Below, piece by piece: positions 16,418 to 23,156 of a stretch of 45,792 bases of DNA. Source of the stretch: Candidatus Amulumruptor caecigallinarius (GTDB taxonomy: Bacteria > Bacteroidota > Bacteroidia > Bacteroidales > Muribaculaceae); the NCBI GenBank assembly GCA_944321825.1, contig CALUMU010000015.1, positions 1 through 45,792 on the forward strand, read 5' to 3'. Numbering within the stretch: the first letter of the stretch is position 1; each line of letters opens with the position of its first letter. Made by a program: the position numbers and the translations under genes. The notes beneath the pieces are model-generated. The model did not search any database. It worked only from the letters and a program-made list of their open reading frames with translations, and was not told the DNA's origin.

Positions 16418-17860
16418 ATGGCTGATAAATCATTTGCTGAGGACTTCAAATCGCGCATACGCGAGATAAAGACTACGCGGTGGGTCCGCTTTGCGTTGGT
16501 CTCGCTCCTGTTTTTCGCGTGGGTGGTGTGGCTCGGCAACCCATGGGTGTTGCTGGCCTACATACTGCTGTTTGACATATACATCACCGGCTATATTCCC
16601 CTGACATGGTGGAAAAAATCTAAAAATGCAGCCCTGCGCAGCGTCATGGGGTGGGTCGATGCCATCGTGTATGCATTGGTGCTGGTGTATTTCGTCTTTA
16701 CTTTCGTAGGGCAGAACTACAAGATACCTTCCTCGTCGCTCGAAAAGACGTTGCTTATAGGTGACTATCTGTGGGTCAATAAGATGGCCTACGGCCCGCG
16801 TGTGCCAAACACCCCCATCCATCTCCCTTTGGTGCAGAATACACTTCCCATCGTCAATACCAAGAGCTATCTTGAGTGGCCTGATTGGAAATACCACCGC
16901 CTTAAGGGGTACACCACCGTCAAGCGTGGCGACATAGTAGTGTTCAATTTCCCAGCCGGAGATACGGTGGCTCTCAAAGTGCAGAATCCCGACTATTATA
17001 CGCTCGTGCGCCATTTCGGCCGTGATGCCGTATGGGGCAACAAGGAGCAGTTTGGCGATGTGATATACCGGCCTGTCGACCGCCGCGAGAATTATGTCAA
17101 GCGGTGTGTGGGCCTGCCGGGCGACACTTTGTCGATTGTAGCAGGAGTGGTGCATATCGACGGCAAGCCCGTACCGCAGCCTGAGACTGTGCAGCACAAC
17201 TATTTCTACCAGTTTGACGGACGTATGCTGACCGATGCCGATTTTGATGCTATCGGGATTGCTGCCGACGACCGGCATCAGCTCACATTGAGACCAGAGG
17301 AAATCGAGGGAGTGAGGCTTTCAGGGTTCCGTGTCAATCCTGACGGCTCGGTACCGCCGATATACCTCTCTCCTCTGACTCCCGATATGGTCAGCCGCAT
17401 ACAGCGGTCGCCCGGTTTTGTCAACATCATGCAGCAGCCGGTATGGCCGAGTGACGATGTGTTTCCTTACGGTGTGGCTACACAGTGGACTACAGCCGAC
17501 TACGGCCCTCTGTGGATTCCTCGCAAGGGTGCTACAATCAAGATGGACCAGAAGGCGTGGCTGACCTACGAGAGGGTGATACGTAATTATGAGCGCAACA
17601 CCGATGCTCAGTGGCGCGACGGCAAGCTGTGGATAGGCGGCAAACCGCAGGATACGTACACCTTCCAGATGGATTATTACTTCATGATGGGCGATAACCG
17701 CGACAATTCGCTCGACTCGCGATTCTGGGGATTCGTGCCGGAGGACCACATTGTAGGCAAGCCTATGCGAGTGCTCATCTCGCTCGACAAGGATAAGGGC
17801 TGGCTGGACGGCAAGATACGCTGGAACCGTGTGCTCATGGATGCAAATAAAGGCGAGTAA
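16418..17860 (+). CDS. lepB: Signal peptidase I
   Basis: 480 residues, longer than E. coli LepB, as in other Bacteroidetes. Cuts signal peptides from exported proteins on the outer face of the inner membrane. Two N-terminal membrane helices (about 25-60) and a third at 78-97 precede IPSSSLEKTL, with Ser107 as nucleophile. YVKRCVGLPGD holds the general-base Lys228. MGDNRDNSLDSRFWGFV (about 424-440) is box E. A large insert lies between the Lys region and box E. Gene order dapB-lepB-WbqC forms a tight run. Confidence 0.96.
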   Translation: MADKSFAEDFKSRIREIKTTRWVRFALVSLLFFAWVVWLGNPWVLLAYILLFDIYITGYIPLTWWKKSKNAALRSVMGWVDAIVYALVLVYFVFTFVGQNYKIPSSSLEKTLLIGDYLWVNKMAYGPRVPNTPIHLPLVQNTLPIVNTKSYLEWPDWKYHRLKGYTTVKRGDIVVFNFPAGDTVALKVQNPDYYTLVRHFGRDAVWGNKEQFGDVIYRPVDRRENYVKRCVGLPGDTLSIVAGVVHIDGKPVPQPETVQHNYFYQFDGRMLTDADFDAIGIAADDRHQLTLRPEEIEGVRLSGFRVNPDGSVPPIYLSPLTPDMVSRIQRSPGFVNIMQQPVWPSDDVFPYGVATQWTTADYGPLWIPRKGATIKMDQKAWLTYERVIRNYERNTDAQWRDGKLWIGGKPQDTYTFQMDYYFMMGDNRDNSLDSRFWGFVPEDHIVGKPMRVLISLDKDKGWLDGKIRWNRVLMDANKGE

Positions 17861-17872
17861 GCTGATAGGCAC

Positions 17873-18538
17873 GTGGGCGATGGATTGAAAGACATAAGCG
17901 GCAGGGAGAAACCAGTGTTGCTCCTGCGGCCAGAGCTGTTCGGGTCTGTGGACCGTTACGTCCATATGGCGCGGTGCTGCCCGGCGGTGGTTGTGGATAT
18001 AGGTATGCCTTATGACAAGAGGGCGAAATCCACCCATCGCTTCACGATAGCCGACACACGCGGACCGCTTAATGTGACAGTCCCTATAGTGCATCCGGCG
18101 GTACACCACGGCACTCTTGTGTCGGACATCGTGCTGTCGGACCACTCTCCATGGTGGCTGACGGCGATGACGGCATTGGAGAGCGCCTATGGACGCACTC
18201 CCTATTTTGAGTTTTATGCCGACGATTTTGCTGCTCTGTTCGATGCCCGGAGGGTGGGCACTCCTTTGGTGGATTTTTGCCGCGATGCGGATGCCGTTGT
18301 ATGCCGTCTGATAGGGTTGCCGCAGCCTGTCTACCGCAGCGTCGGAGATTGCCGTGATGAAGAAAAGTCTGCGGCAGTGGTGTGCGACATGAGGAGGGGT
18401 GTCGCCCTGATTGACGGTTTCGCGCGGTATTATCAGGTCAGGGAGGACAAGCTCGGCTTTTTGCCGCATCTGTCGGTCGTAGACCTGCTTTTCAATCTCG
18501 GTCCAGAGGCGTTGCTTTATCTTGACGGAAGCCTGTGA
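17873..18538 (+). CDS. WbqC family protein
   Basis: 221 residues from a GTG at 17873, 12 bp after lepB. Shows the WbqC-like pattern of a strand-rich N-terminus (VLLLRPELFGSVDRYVHMAR), KSTHRFTIADTRGPLNVTVP, and LSDHSPWWLTAMTALESAYGRTPYF. WbqC-like proteins occur in polysaccharide clusters and beside lepB in this phylum; their reaction is not settled. The start could also be a downstream TTG. Last gene of the operon; a repeat cluster follows. Confidence 0.85.
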   Translation: MGDGLKDISGREKPVLLLRPELFGSVDRYVHMARCCPAVVVDIGMPYDKRAKSTHRFTIADTRGPLNVTVPIVHPAVHHGTLVSDIVLSDHSPWWLTAMTALESAYGRTPYFEFYADDFAALFDARRVGTPLVDFCRDADAVVCRLIGLPQPVYRSVGDCRDEEKSAAVVCDMRRGVALIDGFARYYQVREDKLGFLPHLSVVDLLFNLGPEALLYLDGSL

Positions 18539-18630
18539 CGGCGGACACCCTTGTATGCTGGGCGGCTGCCGGGGTGCAGCCCTACTTGCTTGGAGGACAT
18601 ATGTGCCACAACTCGGCGCATTCATTACGT

Positions 18631-18730
18631 TAAAGCTCCGCAGGAGCGTAAAGACAGTAGGGCGGAGCGCAAGCTCCGTTGATGGAGGAGCCCAATAAAT
18701 CCGCCCTGAAAGGGCGGACGGCGCAAGCCA
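18631..18730. repeat. GC-palindrome cluster
   Basis: TAAAGCTCCGCAGGAGCGTA, then a GACAGTAGGGCGGAGCGCAAGCTCCG unit, and CCGCCCTGAAAGGGCGG followed by CGGCGCAAGCC. Same units as at 1207-1310 and 30711-30760, between the convergent WbqC and HSDR_N genes. Confidence 0.85.
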
Positions 18731-18750
18731 TGATATATCGCAATCGCCTA

Positions 18751-19254
18751 TTAATCGCGTCTGTCCTCTGATTGGCTCTCTGTGATGGCGGCGTATGTGG
18801 GGATTTCCTTCAGGAATGTGACTTTGGGTGGCGAGTAGTCCACGCGGCAGCAGTAGTGTTTGAGTCCGTTGCTGACCATGAGGAAGGAAGCCCTCAGCAC
18901 CATATTGTACCTGACTATCTGTTCGAATACTGTCTGCGTTATCGGTATGCCCGGGGCTTTGTATTCGATTATGGCAAGCGGTTGGCGCATACGGTCGAAA
19001 AGCACCGTGTCGCAGCGTCGCAGGGTGCCGTTGAGTCGCAGCGACACCTCGTTGGCCATCATGCCGGCAGGATAGCCGAGGGAATGCGTCAGAAAAGTTA
19101 CAAACCGCTGGCGTACATGCTCTTCAGGGGTGAGGATAACCCATTTGAGCCTCAGTGGGTCATACACCTGCATTGCCCCGTCGGGGAGTCGTCGGAGCTT
19201 CAGGGGGGAGTCGGGAAGGTTGAGGGCCGGGAGGTGTGCGGTGTTGCTATCCAT
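18751..19254 (-). CDS. Stand-alone HSDR_N-type nuclease-fold protein
   Basis: 167 residues. Residues about 40-150 resemble the N-terminal domain of type I restriction HsdR subunits, a PD-(D/E)xK fold: RRCDTVLFDRMRQP followed by LAIIEYKAP gives the D and ExK residues. There is no helicase part and no hsdM or hsdS nearby. Such single-domain proteins are widespread in Bacteroidetes and their role is not known, so restriction activity should not be assumed. It is flanked on both sides by palindromic repeats (18631-18730 and about 19295-19335). Confidence 0.85.
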   Translation of the reverse strand: MDSNTAHLPALNLPDSPLKLRRLPDGAMQVYDPLRLKWVILTPEEHVRQRFVTFLTHSLGYPAGMMANEVSLRLNGTLRRCDTVLFDRMRQPLAIIEYKAPGIPITQTVFEQIVRYNMVLRASFLMVSNGLKHYCCRVDYSPPKVTFLKEIPTYAAITESQSEDRRD

Positions 19255-19894
19255 GGTGCAGCAGGTATGTATTTTGCAATGATTTTAGCTCTCTCAGGGA
19301 GCTTTAGGGGCGGCGTAAGCCCCCGGTAGCTTCAGGTAGGTATAAAAAGAAAATTGATTGTCTCACGACAACCAATCTTTGTTAACCTTAAATCTAATAC
19401 CATGAAAAACACGTTGCAAATTTATGTCTCTTTTCGGTATCTGCCAAATGTTTTCCTTAAAAAAGCTCGTTAATTAACTATAATTAACATGTGATTGAAA
19501 TTTAATAGCTTTTATGGGTTATAATTCAGACGGAATATGTAGGAAGTTGTGTAATTTCGCACATGATTTGTGCGGTTTCTAAATTGTGCGGCGCGTCAGT
19601 GTCGGATTGGCCTGCCTTAAAGGTATATTGTCATCGGCTGAGTGTGTTAAACATCGTAGACGGTATTTTTGTTTATTTTCTGCTCGCATAAGTGATAAGG
19701 AAGCTGCACAAATCAGCATGTAGATATTTGTGAAGGATTTTCGAGATGGTTTCTAAGTCGAGCCGTGGAGTTAAGTGACTTTGCAAGAGTAAAGAAATCA
19801 GCCGAAAAAACGAGCAAGGATATGCAAGCCCGCAGGGTTGCTTGTAAAAAATTTTTAAATATAACTAATTGTAGTGAGTTAATTGTTGATACCC
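19255..19894. other. Gene-free region with an orphan leader and a degenerate repeat
   Basis: 640 bp without a supported gene. It holds a degenerate palindromic unit (GGGAGCTTTAGGGGCGGCG, about 19295-19335), the leader-like segment at 19345-19473, an imperfect CGCAC/GTGCG hairpin at 19559-19574, and a GC-rich hairpin (GCAAGCCCGCAGGGTTGC, about 19834-19851) just before an A/T run and the symporter gene. The last 200 bp are presumably the symporter promoter and leader, but no good -7 box is seen. Confidence 0.6.
19345..19473 (+). promoter_or_regulatory. Orphan leader with hairpin and 23-codon ORF
   Basis: A perfect hairpin TTGTC-TCAC-GACAA (19358-19371) is followed by ACAACCAATCTT, AACCTTAAATCTAATACC and an ATG at 19402. 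The ORF (MKNTLQIYVSFRYLPNVFLK, ending in KAR, stop at 19471-19473) is short. ACAACCAATCTT also stands directly before the susC start at about 23139-23150. This could be a remnant of the 5' end of an exported-protein gene, or a leader peptide unit. Confidence 0.4.
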
Positions 19895-21298
19895 ATGGAG
19901 CTGATAGGGCATATAAATGACTTCGTATGGACATATCTGCTGACAGCGTTGCTGCTCGGCACCGGTCTGTATTTTACATTGAGATTCAAAGGTGTGCAGT
20001 TCCGCATGATTGGGGAGATGCTGCGCCTTTTGGCCAATTCCGGCCAGCGTCATGACGACAGAAGGGATGCTGCTCTCCCGCCCGGAAGGAAAATCAGCTC
20101 GTTTCAGGCTTTTGCGGTTTCGTTGGCGAGCCGTGTCGGCACCGGGAATGTGGCGGGAGTGGCTATAGCCATTGCTTTGGGCGGCCCCGGAGCTGTATTC
20201 TGGATGTGGGTTGTAGCATTGCTCGGCTCGGTCAACGCTTTTGTCGAGTCTACGCTGGCGCAGCTGTTTAAGGTGCGTGGCGAACACTCCTACATAGGAG
20301 GTCCTGCATATTATATAAGCAGGGGGCTTGGCAAGCGGTGGTATGCCGTGGTGTTTGCGGTGCTGATTACCGTCACATTTGCTCTGGCGTTTAATTCCGT
20401 GCAGTCCAACACCATATCCATAGCCATGCACGGCAGCTTCGGCATCGAGCGGTATGTGACAGGCTTGGTGCTGACGGTGCTTACTCTCGTGGTGATATGG
20501 GGTGGCATACAGCGCATAGCGAAAATCAATGAGGTCGTGGTGCCTGTAATGGCAGTGCTTTATATTTTGCTGGCCGTTTATGTGATAGTCGTGCGCATCG
20601 ACTGTTTTCCGCACGTGATGGCAATGATAGTGAAGAATGCATTCGGCATAGAGCAGGTCGCAGGCGGTTCGATAGGCATGGCCATGATAATGGGTGTCAA
20701 GCGAGGGTTGTTCAGCAACGAGGCCGGCGAGGGTTCCACCCCTAATGCCGCAGCGACGGCTGCCGTCAGCCATCCTGTCAAGCAGGGGCTGATACAGACT
20801 CTCGGAGTGTACACCGATACGCTCCTCATATGTACGGCTACGGCTTTTATAATATTGTGCAGCGGCGTGGCCGGCACGGGCTTGACCGGGATCGAATTGA
20901 CTCAGGCTGCGCTTGCCTCTGAAGTCGGAGGGGCAGCCTCGGCTTTCGTTGCCGTTGCCATAGTGCTCTTCGGGTTTACGAGCATCATTGCCAACTATTA
21001 CTACGGAGAAAGCAATCTCGGTTTTATCAAAAAGAAACGCAGCCTGACCATAGTGTTGCGGCTCCTGTCAAGCGGGATGGTGATGGCCGGCTCTCTTGCC
21101 TCGCTCGACCTGGTATGGGGGCTTGCCGACATCACGATGGCGATGATGACGCTGTGCAATATCATTGCCATACTGCTGCTGGGAGGGTATGCCGGCTTGC
21201 TGCTTAAGGATTATCAGGCGCAACGCCGCCGGGGCATAGATCCGGAATACAATCGCTCCACCATCCCCGGTATATCGGAGCGCACCGACTGTTGGTGA
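19895..21298 (+). CDS. Sodium:alanine symporter (AGCS) family protein
   Basis: 467 residues from the ATG at 19895 (MELIGHINDFVW); a TTG four codons up is less likely. About ten membrane helices. Family signatures: LYFTLRFKGVQFRM, FQAFAVSLASRVGTGNVAGV, GGPGAVFWMWVVA, and KRGLFSNEAGEGSTPNAAATA. Imports alanine or glycine, or a related amino acid, with Na+ through the inner membrane. Followed by a short hairpin (21319-21335) and then the SRP RNA gene. Confidence 0.95.
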   Translation: MELIGHINDFVWTYLLTALLLGTGLYFTLRFKGVQFRMIGEMLRLLANSGQRHDDRRDAALPPGRKISSFQAFAVSLASRVGTGNVAGVAIAIALGGPGAVFWMWVVALLGSVNAFVESTLAQLFKVRGEHSYIGGPAYYISRGLGKRWYAVVFAVLITVTFALAFNSVQSNTISIAMHGSFGIERYVTGLVLTVLTLVVIWGGIQRIAKINEVVVPVMAVLYILLAVYVIVVRIDCFPHVMAMIVKNAFGIEQVAGGSIGMAMIMGVKRGLFSNEAGEGSTPNAAATAAVSHPVKQGLIQTLGVYTDTLLICTATAFIILCSGVAGTGLTGIELTQAALASEVGGAASAFVAVAIVLFGFTSIIANYYYGESNLGFIKKKRSLTIVLRLLSSGMVMAGSLASLDLVWGLADITMAMMTLCNIIAILLLGGYAGLLLKDYQAQRRRGIDPEYNRSTIPGISERTDCW

Positions 21299-21318
21299 CA
21301 TGATGGACTGGGCTTCGG

Positions 21319-21335
21319 CCGACGGCTTCCGTCGG
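21319..21335 (+). terminator. Possible terminator hairpin after the symporter gene
   Basis: CCGACGG-CTT-CCGTCGG, a perfect 7-bp GC stem about 20 bp past the stop. No T-run follows, so the call is weak. Confidence 0.4.
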
Positions 21336-21344
21336 GAAGCCGCA

Positions 21345-21380
21345 CTTTCCTGGCTTTCCTGGCTTTCCTGGCTTTCCTGG
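21345..21380. repeat. Four perfect tandem copies of CTTTCCTGG
   Basis: A 9-bp unit repeated four times without change, between the symporter and the ffs promoter. Copy number is likely to vary between strains by slippage. Confidence 0.9.
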
Positions 21381-21413
21381 CATATTTGCGCTGCACATAT
21401 TTTTCGGAGAAAA

Positions 21414-21444
21414 TTTGCCATAAGCGAGTATTTTTGTAACTTTG
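21414..21444 (+). promoter_or_regulatory. Promoter of the SRP RNA gene
   Basis: TTTG (21414-21417), 19-nt spacer, TAACTTTG (21437-21444), and the RNA begins near 21450. This fits the Bacteroidetes consensus and calibrates the other promoter calls in this window. Confidence 0.85.
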
Positions 21445-21449
21445 CAGTC

Positions 21450-21554
21450 GGGTAAGTCCTACACGACCAGCTCCTCGGGAACTCCGCCAGGCCTTGACCG
21501 GAGCAACGGTACCGAGTCGTAGCGGTGCGATGTAGTAAGCTTACCCTTTTTTTT
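21450..21554 (+). ncRNA. ffs: Signal recognition particle RNA, small bacterial (4.5S) type
   Basis: About 97 nt plus terminator. Ends pair as GGGTAAG (21450) with CTTACCC (ending 21546). Inside, CTACA/TGTAG, CGAC/GTCG and CTCGG/CCGAG extend one long hairpin. The apical part has the conserved SRP symmetric-loop sequence: GCCAGG on the 5' side and GGAGCAAC on the 3' side, where Ffh binds. The tip is UUGACC rather than a GGAA-type tetraloop. A T8 run (21547-21554) follows the closing stem and gives termination. Partner is Ffh for co-translational targeting of membrane proteins. Confidence 0.93.
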
Positions 21555-21590
21555 GTAAGTAAGTCGCAAAAAATTACAGCTTTTGAGGCT

Positions 21591-21612
21591 TATAAGTGAG
21601 TATTCACTTATA
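21591..21612. promoter_or_regulatory. Palindromic candidate operator upstream of the short SusR-like gene
   Basis: TATAAGTGA-GTAT-TCACTTATA, a perfect 9-bp inverted repeat, 30 bp before the ATG at 21642. A near-identical sequence (17 of 18 core bases, opposite orientation) lies at 36488-36505 at the start of the NhaC-type gene. Confidence 0.5.
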
Positions 21613-21641
21613 TTTATCATTCCTATGGTTGTTTGAATCCT

Positions 21642-22382
21642 ATGGTTGGGACACGACAAAACAGATTGCTACTTTGGACCTTGCCCGTGCTTACTCTTGC
21701 CGTCGGCTGCATAGGCATTTTTGTGAGAAACATGGCTGTAAGCATCCCGGTGTGCTCTATTCTGGTGGTTTTTGCGTTCATGTACGTGGTGTTTTTATTG
21801 AGGGAAAACCGCCGCCGGATTTACAAAGAGACGATTCAGACCTCAGAGACCGCCTCCAAAATCAAATCTTTACAGACGGGTATAGCTGAAATCCCGGCTC
21901 TGAAGGAGAAGCTGGCCCAGCGCACTGAGAAACTGCTGCTGACGGAGGCTGCTTTGGTCTCTATGCTCGGGTTTGCAAGTGACAGCGTGCGCGACAAAGA
22001 CCGCACCCGCAGTGCCTTGTTGAAACTGTCGGCCAACAATAAGCGCGAAGAACTTCACCTGCGTCTGCAGTCGAGTACGGTCGATGAGGAGATGTCGAGG
22101 CTATTTGCGCATTTCGATGCCCAGTTCTTGCAGATGTATCCTGACTTCATCGCCCGTCTCAATGAGCTTATCGGCGAGGGGGAACGATTCTCTCTGCGCC
22201 CTGACGGTACTATGACATCCGAGATGAGGGTGTTTGCACTCATGCGCCTCGGTGTCACCGACAGCAAGCGGCTCGCATCCATGCTTAACATAACGGTTGC
22301 CACTGTATATAACTACCGCTCGCGCTACAAATCCAAGATTGCTCCACACACCTCTCTTGAGGATGCCGTAAATCAGTTGTAG
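21642..22382 (+). CDS. Short SusR-like membrane regulator without a periplasmic sensor
   Basis: 246 residues from the ATG at 21642 (MVGTRQNRLLLWTLPVL); a TTG three codons earlier is possible. Two adjacent membrane helices (about 8-25 and 30-52) are followed by a coiled coil (about 55-120) and a C-terminal region clearly related to the 522-residue regulator at 8698-10266: FLQMYPDFIARLNELI matches FLNLYPGFTDKVNALL, and ALMRLGVTDSKRLASMLNIT then VATVYNYRSRYKSKI matches its HTH. The TPR sensor is absent. It stands upstream of the sus-like operon with the same direction and is the natural candidate regulator of it, though that is inference. Confidence 0.8.
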   Translation: MVGTRQNRLLLWTLPVLTLAVGCIGIFVRNMAVSIPVCSILVVFAFMYVVFLLRENRRRIYKETIQTSETASKIKSLQTGIAEIPALKEKLAQRTEKLLLTEAALVSMLGFASDSVRDKDRTRSALLKLSANNKREELHLRLQSSTVDEEMSRLFAHFDAQFLQMYPDFIARLNELIGEGERFSLRPDGTMTSEMRVFALMRLGVTDSKRLASMLNITVATVYNYRSRYKSKIAPHTSLEDAVNQL

Positions 22383-22590
22383 CATGTCGTTTCGTTGTTG
22401 GTGCGAGGAGCCACGGCTTGCACTGCCAGCCCTTTTGGAGCTAAAAAACTTTGAGGACATGGGGATGCTGTAATCGGATTTGTCCGCCGGCATGTAAAAA
22501 TCCAGACTGTTGACAATATGTTTTACAGCATATATCTTAAAAATCTTTATAAAAATTGCATTTTTGTGCCATATATTGTTAATATTTCGC

Positions 22591-22777
22591 TAAATTTGCA
22601 CCCGTTAGTATGCTATAGGGCTGTATGAGTCTGAAATATGATAGCCACTACAGGGCTTGTAGGGCTGTTTAAACGAAGAAATATAAACGCAAATTAAGTT
22701 ATATTTCTAAATTTGGTCTCATTTAACCCTATACCTCATATGAGTATAAAACGTTTAATATCAGCGTGCTAAATTTG
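22591..22777 (+). promoter_or_regulatory. Three TAAATTTG boxes upstream of the sus-like operon
   Basis: Exact TAAATTTG at 22591-22598, 22708-22715 and 22770-22777, each fitting the -7 consensus TAnnTTTG. None has a perfect -33 partner at 19-21 nt. Any of them would give a 5' untranslated region of roughly 370-550 nt before susC. Confidence 0.5.
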
Positions 22778-22784
22778 CCTGACG

Positions 22785-23156
22785 GTCAAACAAATCTCAT
22801 CTGGCATCTTAAAAGCGCATGTGCTTCACAGATATTAAATAATTTTGTATTCGTACCATCGGGTCATGTTGTGGCCTGACGTGTGCTTTCTTCTTGAAGA
22901 AGAATCTTGCATAGCATTAACCGGAAACAATATCTCTTATCTTAAAATGAATACCGAAATGGAATCCGACATCGTTGCATCCCTTCCGCCTTGACCATCG
23001 GTCGGGGCTGACTCCGTGTGTGTGTTTATGACGATTGCACGCGGGTCCCTCAAGGCTGCCTTCCTTGCAGCTGACACCATATTGAAACCATAAGATTATA
23101 CAGTTCCTGCTGAAAATCTGAGAACATTAATCCTTATACAACCAATCTTAAATTAA
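22785..23156 (+). promoter_or_regulatory. Long leader of the susC-like operon with a 15-codon upstream ORF
   Basis: About 370 nt without a normal gene. It contains a TTCTTC/GAAGAA hairpin near 22887-22904; an ORF at 22947-22994 (MNTEMESDIVASLPP) whose stop overlaps the hairpin GACC-ATC-GGTC (22993-23003); and a hairpin GCTGC/GCAGC at 23055-23071 whose 5' neighbour CAAGG (23051-23055) can instead pair with CCTTG (23063-23067). These mutually exclusive pairings suggest leader regulation, which is not proven. The leader ends ACAACCAATCTTAAATTAA just before the ATG. Confidence 0.45.

Noticed and set aside
17321-18625. 434-codon minus-strand ORF
   Set aside because: Antisense to lepB and the WbqC gene, both clearly real; its composition (Arg/His-rich) is a shadow of the opposite strand.
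18751-19254. Type I restriction system
   Set aside because: Only an HSDR_N-like domain; no helicase, methylase or specificity subunit nearby.
19713-19934. 73-codon minus-strand ORF before the symporter gene
   Set aside because: Overlaps the symporter start and has no start context or domain; treated as non-coding upstream sequence.
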